Shown: positions 12,086-24,170 of the stretch, one piece after another
How positions within the stretch are numbered: position 1 is the stretch's first letter
Layout: each line of letters starts with the position of its first letter
Source of the DNA: Amphibalanus amphitrite
Lineage: Eukaryota > Arthropoda > Thecostraca > Balanomorpha > Balanidae
Assembly (NCBI RefSeq): GCF_019059575.1
Contig: NW_024882803.1
Span: 1 to 64,000, forward strand
DNA length: 64,000 nt
Direction of reading: 5' to 3'
Translations under genes and position numbers: made by a program
Notes under the pieces: model-generated
What the model saw: only the letters and a program-made list of their open reading frames with translations
Database searches by the model: none
Told to the model about the DNA's origin: nothing

Positions 12086-15000
12086 TGTAGCGGGATTTCG
12101 CGGCGTTGCGGGGCTAACCGGGCGGTCGCTTCTCAGCAGGTGGGCTGGCTCGAGTGGGGGTGTTAAAATCGGCCTAGTGGGTGCGCTTCTACTCGTAAAG
12201 CCCTTCTCGGTTCAGCCCCTCGCGAACTCGTCCCGACTCTGTCTTTGCATTCTCCGGGGCGATCAATCATCGGAAACACATAGGCCAGGGTTAGGGAATG
12301 GGAGATAATGATAAATGATAATCAATTACCCTCGATCATATTGGTATAGAAAATCAACTCTATTTAACAAAAAGTCCCACTCTCAAACAACAGCGCCTTT
12401 CCTAGCTGAGGGCTATCTCCCACCGGATATACACAACAATCATACTTCCACTCGTGCATCCCTTCTCACTTCTGTCATACGTCCAGTTATACCTCATAAT
12501 TATCAGAGTTAGCCGTCTCCGATCCCTCCCTCTTTGCCTAACTTCCCCCGGTGGTGCTAAGGCGTGCGCAAGTCATTATTGAGTCATTGGCCTTAAATTT
12601 CATTAACCGTTATCCCTTCATAACCACAATGCTCCGTACATCAGACAAACGCTTCATAATGCTCACGCTACACGAATAGAATATACGAACCACCACAGAT
12701 TTCGGCACTCCGCCCTTGAATTACGCGACTTATAGCGGGTCCAAGACCATGCCGAACTACCTACACACAAATAATAAACACACACGCACGCAGGTTGTTG
12801 AGCGAACAATGGACTTACAGCATGGGCCGGTAAACCTTTGCAACAACGTACGCAGCCCTTGTCTTACTGCCACTCACGCGTGGACCTACCTTCTGCTGCC
12901 AGTGGTCAGTCAGCATCTCTAACACACTCCAGCCCACGGTTCCGGAGCTAGAGCTCGCAGGGCACTCAGTAGCCCGGGCTTTCCGCGGCGGACGTATCTA
13001 AATTTGAAAGCCGGGTTGGGTAACTAAAGTCCGTCCGTGATACTAATGACCGCATCTCGCACCAGCCATAGTTCAGGGTTTCCGGGCCAACCCGGCGACC
13101 TAAAAAAAGGTTAGCTCTCGTCGGCTAACTACAAAGACGACACACGTCTTCCACGCACGCAGGTCCACTCGGGGATATCCTGCACTCAACACACATCGTC
13201 GACTACCAGCACATAGGCGTCCAAAGCCCTATCTATCCGTGGCTGGTAGTTAAGCTGTCGTCACAGACCTATTCGAAAGGACCAGAGCATGGCCGGAGCT
13301 ACTCGACTGACTGCGGGTGGCCAGCACCGTCTGACTGCGATCACCCGACTCGAATGCTCGGTATCTAATGTTCACCCCCGTCTTGCGGCATTATACGTTC
13401 CTTCGCGGGGCATTACTCTTCCGGCGGCATACGATTCCCTCGCTAAGACGCCCGGGGTCCTAACCACCTCCGAAACTATCTATGTCGCTCTTCAAATGAC
13501 GTCCCGCGCCGACCACTTGAGGGACCGATAGCGGGCCTACCTATCTTTTTGAAACCGGGCTGGGTAACTAAGGTCCATCCGTGATACTGATGACCGCATC
13601 TCGCTCCAGTCATAGTTCAGGGCTTCCGGGCCAGCCCGGCAGCCTAAAATCTGCCCAGCCTCCGAAGCTGTTAATCCGAGACGGAACACCGTCATCTCGC
13701 GGCGGCCCACCCGCCGATACACATCCCAGGCGACGGCCCACGTGACCTTAATTATCACCCAGGCCTACCCTGGGCCGGAACAATCGGGCCACTGGTCCCG
13801 TGTCCCGCTAGCCAGAGGTTAGACAGACTACAGCCCGTCGTCCCCTCCGAGCCAGGACACGAGGCTGACCGGGTAACATTTCTTGAAACCCTCCTCGGCG
13901 GTCTGTGCCCGACTCGCCTTCATCCTCACGTTTAATTTCGCGACTTATTGCACGCATCCAGGGCTTACTCAATCGAGGCCTTATATCTAGTGGGGTCTGT
14001 CCGAGTTTAGCGCCATTCGGGAAACCCGATTTTTCTATTTGTACAGTCCGCGTCTCTACTCGCGTCTCATCTCCCTCCTAACCCATGGCCGCGTCGGTGG
14101 ATTCTCCACGCACAGGGGCGTGACGTGCATCATCTATCTCCCCGGTTCCATCCTTTGCAGTGTCCATGTAGAATAAAATTATATATATTTCGTGTGCAAC
14201 AAGGTCTAGTGTGTTGCTTGTGTGCGGACCGTTGGTAAATTGATTAGTGGAGTGCCAGGAAATCCGCTGGCGAGGGCATTTGGGAGTCAACCGGAGGAGC
14301 TCCAGTATCGGTTGGGCTAGGGAGGTCCTGTATGTGTTGTGTATAATCGCTATCGTTTGGACCGTGGGATAATTCGGGGAGGATGGAGTGCCAGGAAATC
14401 CACTGGCAAGGGCACTTAGGAGTCAACCGGAGAAGCTCCAGTATCGGTTAGGTCAGGGAGGTCCTGTGTGTATTGTGTGTAATCGCTATTATTTGGACCG
14501 TGGGATAATTTGGGGAGGATGGAGTGCCAGGAAATCCACTGGCAAGGGCACTTAGGAGTCAACCGGAGAAGCTCCAGTATCGGCTAGGCTAGGGAGGTCC
14601 GGTGTGTGTTGTGTGTGATCGCTATTGTTGGACCGTGGGATAATTTGGGGAGGATGGAGTGCCAGGAAATCCACTGGCAAGGGCACTTAGGAGTCAACCG
14701 GAGAAGCTCCAGTATCGGTTAGGCTAGGGAGGTCCTGTGTATGTTGTGTGTAATCGCTATTGTTTGGACCGTGGGATAATTTGGGGAGGATGGAGTGCCA
14801 GGAAATCCACTGGCAAGGGCACTTAGGAGTCAACCGGAGAAGCTCCAGTATCGGTTAGGCTAGGGAGGTCGTGTGTGTGTTGTGTGTAATCGCTATTGTT
14901 TGGACCGTGGGATAATTTGGGGAGGATGGAGTGCCAGGAAATCCACTGGCAAGGGCACTTAGGAGTCAACCGGAGAAGCTCCAGTATCGGTTAGGTCAGG

Positions 15001-16882
15001 GAGGTCCTGTGTGTATTGTGTGTAATCGCTATTGTTTGGACTGTGGGATAATTTGGGGAGGATGGAGTGCCAGGAAATCCACTGGCAAGGGCACTTAGGA
15101 GTCAACCGGAGAAGCTCCAGTATCGGTTAGGCTAGGGAGGTCCTGTGTATGTTGTGTGTAATCGCTATTGTTTGGACCGTGGGATAATTTGGGGAGGATG
15201 GAGTGCCAGGAAATCCACTGGCAAGGGCACTTAGGAGTCAACCGGAGAAGCTCCAGTATCGGCTAGGCTAGGGAGGTCCTGTGTGTGTTCTGTGCTCCCC
15301 GTATAATCCCTGTGTGCACTGTGTAAAATCAAACAGATAAAGAAAACTGATCGTTGTAAATTGCTCTGGCCAGACACCTTGGAAATGACCTCTTTCCCGA
15401 CTGTGGGTTGGCATATGGCCTTTTATGCTCCATCCTCCGATCCCTGCCCTTCAGCACTATACTCACACTCGTATTTCAATATTTACAAGTCCCATTTATT
15501 TACATACTCCGACGCAACACCTTAAATTCCCTTACACGTCAAATTTAAAAGAAACATTCTGGGCCCAGGCCGCCCATCAACTGAGCCCCACAAGCCGCGC
15601 GGTGCGGTACACAGTCGCCCGTCCCTTTCCAGACTCCCCACGGTGTATAATCCCCTCCGTCCGCCTTAATCACCACGGGGCGCCGGACGAGGGTCCACGT
15701 CGGCACGCGTCTCGCGCCACGCGCACAGTTACATAGTTTACCGAAATCGAATTGTGAACTTAAGCTACCTAGACTGAAAGTCCCAAGAATAAATTTAACT
15801 ACCTAAACTGAATGGCCTAAAACATTGCAGACGACACCTAAAAAGGGGAATATAATGTGGCTCACATAGCAGTAACGAGGGGGGGGGGTTACTTCAAGGA
15901 TTTTAGGGACTAGGTGCGCACCCGTGTTCACCGCGTGACCTTACTTGAGATGGAGTCGCTGACATGATGGTCGTGTCCGTCCAGCACCCGGCCCGGCGGC
16001 CAGAGCCGCCGCCGGCGCCGTGATGCCAGCCGCTGGTGTCTCGTGGGCTGTCCGCGATGTCAGACGAGAGACGTGGGCCGAGAGTGCCACCGGCGCGGGA
16101 TGCGTCGTCCGAGAGAGCGAGGACCAGAGCGCGTTCCAGTTCCGTTTCATCAACTTATACTTTTGATGACGTCATACTTCAGAGGGCCGGGCAGCATCTC
16201 CTTGTCCAATCTTCGTCCTCCATTCTCAGAAAGTGCGTTTGGCTCCGCCTTCAAACGTTCGTGATTTGCTGAAGTTCGGCACCCCCGGCCATGCAGTCGC
16301 ACCCTTTCACGTGGCGATCGGGTGGAATTCGCCGCCGGCGCTCACGGCGCCTGAGGTGCCAGGTGGCGGGCCTGGCCCTCCGCTCCCCCTTGTTTTGAAG
16401 TCAGCTCCGGCCAGATGTCCTATATTTTGTCGTTGGCGACCGAGTTCCATTTCATCCTGTTTTCGTACAAACCGGGTCGGTCCCCGCTCCCCTTTCTTGT
16501 TTTGGTTCAAATCAGGGCCGGTCTGCACTCCCCTCTCCTTGTTCTCTGGCGGGGTGCCGAGCGTGGGACAGAGTCTTGTTTTCCAAAGGCTAAACTGATT
16601 AATGGCTCGAGGCTGGCAGAATGGCGCGTTTCGGTATGCTATTTGTTGGCTTCAGATCCGGGTTCTCATGAAGTGGGGTGGTCATCTATAGAGGACCCCT
16701 GTTTGTCAGAGCCTACTGCGCCGTCTGTGTGGACGGCAGCTGGGACGGAGAGAGGGTATCACAGCCGATTTAGCCGGCTGACCGTGTCTGTGCGGCGCTC
16801 GCAGATGGCCGTGTTTCAGCTTGTGGCACAGCTTGCAGTTCAGCATGAAAGATGAAAAAAAATGTAACGCATCTGCGTTACA
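12086..16882 (-). repeat. LTR, right copy (5' LTR of the element)
   Basis: 4797 bp, near-identical to 4994-9770 and with the same substructure: the 97-bp repeat pair, the eight-unit array (about 14248-15285) and the terminal near-palindrome at 16863-16882. Transcription on minus would start in this copy. The right flank contains AACGAGCGTGTTGCCCG, also found in the R1 copy near 44283. Confidence 0.8.
14248..15285. repeat. Tandem array, eight units of about 136 bp, inside the right LTR
   Basis: This is the counterpart of the array at 7151-8190, offset by about 7097 bp. Unit number and order of variants (for instance the units with ATTATTTGGACC and GGTCGTGTGTG) are the same in both LTRs. That is expected if both LTRs were copied from one template at insertion, and shows no array expansion since then. 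Confidence 0.9.
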
Positions 16883-17939
<1,057 letters not shown>

Positions 17940-18008
17940 CCAGAATAGTCAGATGCTATATTTTCGGGAAGATGCAATGGATTCATTGGTTTCTTTGTCG
18001 ACTAGATT

Positions 18009-18874
18009 TTAACACGCGCAGTGGAAGGGGGGGCGGATTTCGCCCACCCCTCCTGTTTTTCGCCAATAACTCGCGCCGCAAGCATAATATCAATGTGAAA
18101 TTTCGGCTACCTGTCCAGAATTGAATTGCGGATCTTCTCGTGCAAGAAGCAAGAAAATCGGTTCACAACTTTTCTAGTAATAGCGGTGTAAAGTCAAATA
18201 TCCTGCCGCCGCGGCGGCGCGGCGGCGCGGCGGCCGGCGCTAGCCGTTACGCGCCGCCTGAATTGTAGACTGTGCCGGGGCGGGACGGTTCCGTCTTTTC
18301 ATCGCGCTCCTTACCGCTGATTACATCAGATTCGCGTCAAATTCGGTGAGAAGACTGAGAAATGTACAGGCAATCATATGGTCAAAGAATTTTGAAAATC
18401 GGCCGGTAACAACTTGAGTTATGAGTGTGTAAACACAAAATTGTGATTGCCGCGTTTCCCGCGTCGGCCGATGCCGCTTCAGCCGGCAACATCTTACCCT
18501 TAGCAGGCTTCTAACTGCCATATTTATTGTTGGATTATCTAGAAATTCACCATACATACTCACAAATGTTTGCTCTTTCGTATAGTGAAAGATTTAAAAA
18601 ATCGGCCGGTAACTTTTTGAGTTATCGGCGTGTAAACGCAAAAAAGTCGCTAATATGGCAGATTTGACCACATTTGACCTCATTTGACCTTGAAGATATT
18701 GACCTAGGGTCATGAAATTCACACACAACAGAGTTCCCCATGGCCCCCACCTACCCTCCAAATTTCGTCTTTCTAGCTCCAGTGGGAGCTGAGATCTTAG
18801 GGGGGGGGCGACATCCGCCCCCCCCCCCCTTCCACTGGGCGTAGTACTCGCAACCCTTCCACTGCGCGTGTTAA
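18009..18874. mobile_element. TTAA-flanked MITE, family C
   Basis: The left end TTAACACGCGCAGTGGAAGG and the right end CCTTCCACTGCGCGTGTTAA are perfect inverted repeats. TTAA lies on both sides. Inside are a G-run beside GCGGATTTCGCC on the left and a C-run on the right, a GC-rich GGCGGCGCGGCGGC block at 18205-18240, and two copies of the AAAATCGGCCGGTAAC...GAGTTAT cassette (18390, 18600). It is 866 bp without a transposase. Confidence 0.85.
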
Positions 18875-19690
18875 TGGCATTAAAAGTAAGGTGCACTGCA
18901 TTTAAGCTGACTATGGTCGTGAACTCGTATACAGTGTACAGTTTATTGCAGGATGATATTCCACTACCCATGAGCAACCAGCCGTCTGGAATGTTAGGCT
19001 GTATTGCCTTTTATACCATTAATTGAGACTGGTGGGCGCGAGGTCACAGCAAAGCAATGCCACTAACTCTGTGTAATGCGGTACAGCCTACCATTCCAGG
19101 CAACTGAGTGCCTGGGTGAACTGGAGCATCATTCTGTTGTCAACTGTATGGATCTGATGTCCAATTATTGCCCTGTGCAATGAACATATACAGTATACAT
19201 ACATACAGCAGGTGCGTACAATGATGGAGCCTGGATGAAACAATTGCCGGGATTATTGCGCATTCAAGCTTGCAACGGCAGAAAGCCGAGGAGCGGCGTT
19301 GAATAGGTACTTCGTTTTTGTTTGGGGTATGTTTAACTGCAAGACAATTTTTTAATTAAAAGATATGTATGTAGGCGACCCTTAGCCGGCCCTCTAAATG
19401 CTGAGTTAAGGTCTCATTTTGTTTGTGTGCATGTGATGGATCTACTTCCAGAGCGTAGTAATACCTATTGCGTTCGCGACATATACGAAGAAATATGCAC
19501 ACGTTTTATCCCAAACAGCACGGCGAACGGATTTTTATCTCAATCGGCCCAATCGATCTTGAAATATAGAAATGACCATTGCACGTGGAAAGTGAAACCC
19601 AACTGACTTCTAATGGCCTCCAATAATCTAACCGGTGCCTCTTCTGATTGGCAGAATTTCCAATGGCCGACGTCATGGCATGGTTCCCAG
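18875..19690. other. Gap upstream of the PCE-A exon
   Basis: No repeat or gene is recognised. A first exon of PCE-A coding for a signal anchor, as in the paralogue PCE-B, was looked for here and not found. The last bases (TTCCCAG at 19684-19690) form the splice acceptor of the next exon. Confidence 0.45.
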
Positions 19691-21091
19691 CGCCCTCCGG
19701 GTCCCCGTCGACACCGTCGTTGTCCGTCTGTCGGCGCGTGTACCGTCTGGGCTCGGTCCGGTACCGCGAGGAGGCGGCGCCACCGACCGGCGACACCTGC
19801 CTGCCGCCGCCGCTCACCGGGCCGCTGCTGCGCCGCTGTGTGGAGCGGCGCGCGCGGCGCCGCCGCAGGCCCACCTCCATCCTGCTGCTGGGCGACTCGC
19901 GTCTGCGGAACCTCTACCACCACCTGGCCCAGGAGCTGGACGTGCCGGCACCGGCCGTCAACATCACTCCGTACCCGTTCTGGTCCCGTAACATCCACTG
20001 GACCAACTCTCCGGAGCGCTGGTGTCGGGTGTGCCCGTGGCACTGCTGTCCGCGCGCGGCCGCCGCCGCCGGTGTGTCTCTGCGGTTCGAGTGGCGGCCG
20101 TTCTGGACGGATGCCACGGTGACGGAGCTGGAGGCGGCCGCTGAGAGCTGTGAGAGCGGTCACAGCGACTGTCCAGACCTGGTGCTGGTGAACGGGGCGC
20201 TCTGGTACAGCACTGTGATGACCCAGTGGAAGGGTCAGATTACCAACATGGTGCTCCTACTGCGACTGCAGATGGCGCGCGTCGTCCGGGCGCTGGCCAG
20301 GATAGCGACAATCACACGCACGGTCCTCAAACTGGACGAAGGCTTCACGCGTGACGTGCATTTTCTACTGCACAAGTCCAATCTGGCAGAAATTCCCGTC
20401 ATGCATAGCGTGGCGTACGATGCAGCGAGAAAGGTAAGGGAGTTCGCGTATTTTATTCGGGATAAGCAATCCGTTCCATTCTTGTAGGTTAAGGACACCG
20501 ACCGGGATGAACTAGACTGCCGTGGCTTAGTTATTTGAGAAACAGTGATTTGGTAATGGGAGTAGTTAAGCATAATTGCCGGACGGCAGTGGAAGCCCTG
20601 CTGAAGCCCCTTTAACGTATGATTCTGCTTCGGACGTGCTTCCGAGGGGGTTGTGATCGCGGCAGGGTGGATTAGATGAACGTGATGGACCGTGCATACC
20701 CAACCTCATCTGCCCTCATAACCAACTCCCTGCATGCATCTTGTTTGTGCTGCAGATTCCTGGTGTAGTCATATGGTCGTCCGCACTCCCGGAGTCTACA
20801 GGGCTCCTCAGAAAGAAGTGCTACGGCATGCAAGGCCGTAAAAGTCCGACGAGTTCAGCATATCCTGACTTCTCGACTACAAGTGGCCAACCAAAGAACT
20901 TAGTGATGAAAAACGAAACATTTATTTACGAGTGTGGAAGTGAGCCGGTTCATGCCGGCAAAGCTACCATGTCAAAGGCTGTTCAATTACTGTTTGGTGA
21001 TATGTGTGCTGGTTATTTGAAGAGTTCAGAACTCCAAACTAACATGTCATCTTCTACACCGGTTTGTTGTTATGACAATAAAAATGGATAA
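19691..21091 (+). CDS. PC-esterase/SGNH-hydrolase-like protein (PCE-A), first exon missing
   Basis: Two exons are seen: 19691-20433 (donor GTAAGG) and 20756-21091 (acceptor CTGCAG, stop at 21089-21091), giving about 360 residues. The first carries a Cys/Arg-rich stem, then SILLLGDSRLRNLY, the Gly-Asp-Ser block of PC-esterase/CASD1-type SGNH hydrolases, and later DLVLVNGALWY, a likely Asn block. The second ends with a Cys...His motif (ECGSEPVHAG) that may supply the catalytic His. Members usually act as Golgi or secreted O-acetyl esterases/transferases on glycans; the substrate is unknown. Phase and sequence match PCE-B on the opposite strand. An in-frame Met at 19648 would start without a membrane anchor and lies before the acceptor, so I do not use it. 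The first exon may be lost or further upstream, beyond the LTR element. AATAAA occurs at the very end of the coding sequence. Confidence 0.75.
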
Positions 21092-21762
21092 ATTACCATT
21101 CATTTATAAGTGAGCTGTCACATTGCATCTTAACCTGATCATATTGCGAGGCCTTTTGTTTTATAAGCTCTACCACTAATTGATAGCTCTCTTCCTGTTT
21201 GGTAAATTTGGTAAACGATATGGAAACGAGTTTTCGATATCGAAGACTCAATACATAGACGTGCAGCAGCTGCTCGCAAATGTCTCTCCAACTATACCGC
21301 AGTGAAGAGAACGAATTGATGGAAATACATGACTTTCAGCATACCCGTATTATCGTGTGAATGTGCTCAAATCTTTAATAAACACGACTTTCCCGAGGGT
21401 AAATGTATTTTTTAAACATGCAGTCATGCGATTTTGCGTATGTGTCAGAGGAGCTCAAAATGTTATTTTACATCTAATCGTTGAAATTGATAGCGACAAG
21501 CGCATTTTCAGTGTTAAACGTTGTGATCTTCTAACCAGTTAACAATAAGTTCATAGTTTTTGTCCATCCAAGCCACACTTGAGGTAGAGTGCTCCAAAAC
21601 TTGTTCCATTTCTCGCTTGCCCTCACCCAAACTGTCTTTGTATTCGTTGGCGAACAGTTGCAGCTGCAAAAGAAAACACGATAGTTACTGTGGTGATAAA
21701 TATATATTCCTACATGCCGGGGTATGTCTTAAGCACAGCACGAGCCGGGCAGTAAAACTAAG
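21092..21762. other. Gap between PCE-A and the 2.4-kb repeat units
   Basis: No gene is recognised. The sequence is AT-rich and seems single-copy within the window. CGGGCAGTAAAACT at 21746-21759 has an inverted partner AGTTTACTGCCCG at 29109-29121, beyond the third repeat unit. Confidence 0.45.
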
Positions 21763-24170
21763 CGCTTGTCGAACAGCACTGCGGATCCGAAGGTTGGGAC
21801 TTGAATTGTGAAAAACCGCCCGCCCGCCGCCAAACGCAAACACCGCAAAACGCGCAAAACGGACGCCAAAACGCCAACGCAAATGCCGCAAAAAAATCGC
21901 CCGCGAAAACCGCAAAAAAAACTCAAAAAACGCAGCAAAAAAATCAAAACCGCCCGCATCGCACGCACCCCAAACGCCAAAAAACGCCCGTCCGCCGCAA
22001 AACGCGAAAACCGCAAAAAAACGCAAACACCGCCGCCGCAAAAAAAACCGCATCGCCCGCCGCCAACCGCGAAACGCCGCAAAAAACGACCGCCCGCCGC
22101 AAACCGCAACACCGCAAATAACGGCCGGCCGCCGGCGACCGCAAAACGCTGCAGAAAGCCGCCCGCCGCAAACCGCAAAACGCCGCAAAAGAAACGGCCA
22201 ACCGCCACACACCGCCGCAAAAACGGCCGCCCGCCGCCAAACGCAAACACCGCAAAAACACCCGCATCGCCCGCCCGCCCGCCGCCAAACACAAAAACCG
22301 CAAAAAACGCAAACACCGCCGCAAAAAAACGCCCGCAACGCCCGCCGCCAACCGCAAAACGCCGCAAAAAAACGGCCGCCCGCCGCCAAACGCAAACACC
22401 GCAAAAAAAAAACGCAAAAAACGGCCGCCCACCGCCTAACACCGGAAAAACGCAAACACCGCCACAAAAAAACGACCGCCGTCCGTTAAACGCAAACACT
22501 GACGCCATTGACCTCTATTGACCTCTATTAGGTATTATAGAGGTCAATGACTGACGCATTAAGACAAATATGGCGCTCTGCGGCAAATGTGGTGCATTCA
22601 TATCTGCCGTTTAAGCAGCCATCCCTTAATTACAGCGCATCCTAATCGTCCAATGTTCGACAAAGATACGCACATTCTGCGATTTGCGGCAAAAATGGCG
22701 CTTTGAGACAAACGTGGCGCACTGAGTCAAACGTGGCGCATTTGTTCCTGTCGCTTAACATTTCATCCACCCACCAAATTCTAGCCTAATCGGACTTAAA
22801 CTGACAATGTTATGCACATTTGAATATTTCACTGTAAGATATCTCCGCAAAGGAGGTGCCCAAATTTGCACGTGTGCCATGTGACCGCCGGTGGTGTAAG
22901 CAGGACTTGTCCCCTCACTGATTGCACCATTTCAGTGTTCCTGGCTTGTGCTGTTTTCGTGCTATAAGGCCACAAATCGGCAAACACACGATAATCTGGG
23001 AGGTACGCGACTCAAACACGTGGCCACGTGGCACGTGCCGGACCTCTGATAGCTTCACCGCTCACGCCACGTGATGACCCATCGACGTGGCCATCAGCAT
23101 GTAAAAGATGACCCCGGCCGGTGTCACCGTCTCTGAACAGTGGACGGCTAAACTCGAAAAACGGGAAAATTTAGGGAAATTTCACCTTTGAATATATAAT
23201 TTCCCCAGAATTTTGAATTTTTCATTTTACAAAAAATCCGAGATAGCAGTTTTTTAGCCCCCTTCATTCTGTGCCTATACCCGTTTTCAGATCGACCCTA
23301 TCATAAAACCTGACGGCCTGACGGCTATTTCCCCCATTCCTTGCATTTCACAATGCTAGTATATTTAAGCACCAAAATTGACCCCGTGCCACGGCACGTG
23401 CAATAGCACGTGGGCCACGTGACCACTAGTGCGACAAGCTGGACTCATCTGCTCACCGGCTGCACTGATTTGGTGTCGCTAGGTGGAGTGGTTTCCACGC
23501 CATAGGACCCCCAGTTGGCCAATGTCGCATTTACCACGAGGTTACCCCATCAAACACGTTTGCACGTGGCACGTGCTTTTCAATCGCCCCATATCTGACC
23601 CATACCACGTGGTAGCCGACACCCCGGGACACAACATATTCGAACATTTTCAAAATCTAACGTGGAAATTTTTGGCAAAATCGATTTGAAAATAATTTTT
23701 CGAAAATGCCATAGGCTCAACATGGGGTAACTGTCGGCGTCGATTACCCGAAATTTTGTCATTTATATTTTAAATAATTACCCCCAGAAGGTGAGGTGCC
23801 AGCCAAAGAACTGACCCTAAAAATGTGGACAAATATTACTGAACAGATTTTGCGCAAATCGCATTTTCAATTTTTCCCCATGTTAACCCTATGGGAAAAT
23901 GCACGTGCCGATTACCCCAAAACGGGTTAATTATATTTCAAGCAACCGGTACCAGCCGGTAGCTCCCCCATAGGGGACCAAACGCTGAAAATGGCAAGAA
24001 AATCTAACGAGCCGTTTTCGAGGGTATCAAGATGTCCTAAATCGCGGCAGAAACGCTAAACACCCCCCTAGAGAGGTAGCTCAGGTTGGGATTTTCAATA
24101 GAAAATCACAATTCTAAAGAATAGTGATTGTCTAATTGAAAAGTCCCAACCTTCGGATAGGCCCGGGCAG
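21763..24170. repeat. 2.4-kb tandem repeat unit, copy A
   Basis: The unit starts CGCTTGTCGAACAGCACTGC, then GATCCGAAGGTTGGGACTT, whose inverse AAGTCCCAACCTTCGGAT closes the unit at about 24141-24158. In between are a low-complexity array of CCGCCCGCCGCAAACGCAAA-type words (about 21817-22500), a hairpin ATTGACCTCTAT...ATAGAGGTCAAT (about 22515-22546), a 1-kb stretch holding 12 CACGTG hexamers, and a 3'-end hairpin (24083-24152). The inverted ends suggest a non-autonomous DNA transposon amplified in tandem. Confidence 0.85.

Larger units (their letters stand above)
4994..16882 (-). mobile_element. Long LTR retrotransposon without intact pol (LARD-like), minus strand
   Basis: Two near-identical direct repeats of 4.78 and 4.80 kb, both starting TGTAGCGGGATTTCGCGG and ending CTGCGTTACA, flank a 2.3-kb internal region. 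TG...CA ends and a lysine-tRNA-like primer site next to the right repeat (12063-12081, read on minus) identify an LTR element transcribed on minus. The internal region has no open protease, reverse transcriptase, RNase H or integrase frame, so the element is non-autonomous. LARDs, described from cereals, have the same plan of very long LTRs and a short non-coding interior. The repeats differ mostly by one-base homopolymer indels plus a handful of substitutions noticed by eye, so insertion is recent. The flanks GTCAC and GCTTC do not form a target duplication. Confidence 0.8.

Noticed and set aside
19648..19690. Met at 19648 as the start of PCE-A
   Set aside because: The paralogue PCE-B has a splice acceptor at the equivalent point and a separate anchor exon. 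In PCE-A, TTCCCAG at 19684-19690 fits the same phase-1 acceptor.
21808..22521. Long open frames on both strands (Lys/Pro/Arg- or Phe/Gly/Cys-rich) over the CCGCAAAA arrays, also at 24216-24932 and 26585-27172
   Set aside because: They follow from the T-poor low-complexity repeat, which has few stop codons in several frames at once. No family similarity and no splice context.
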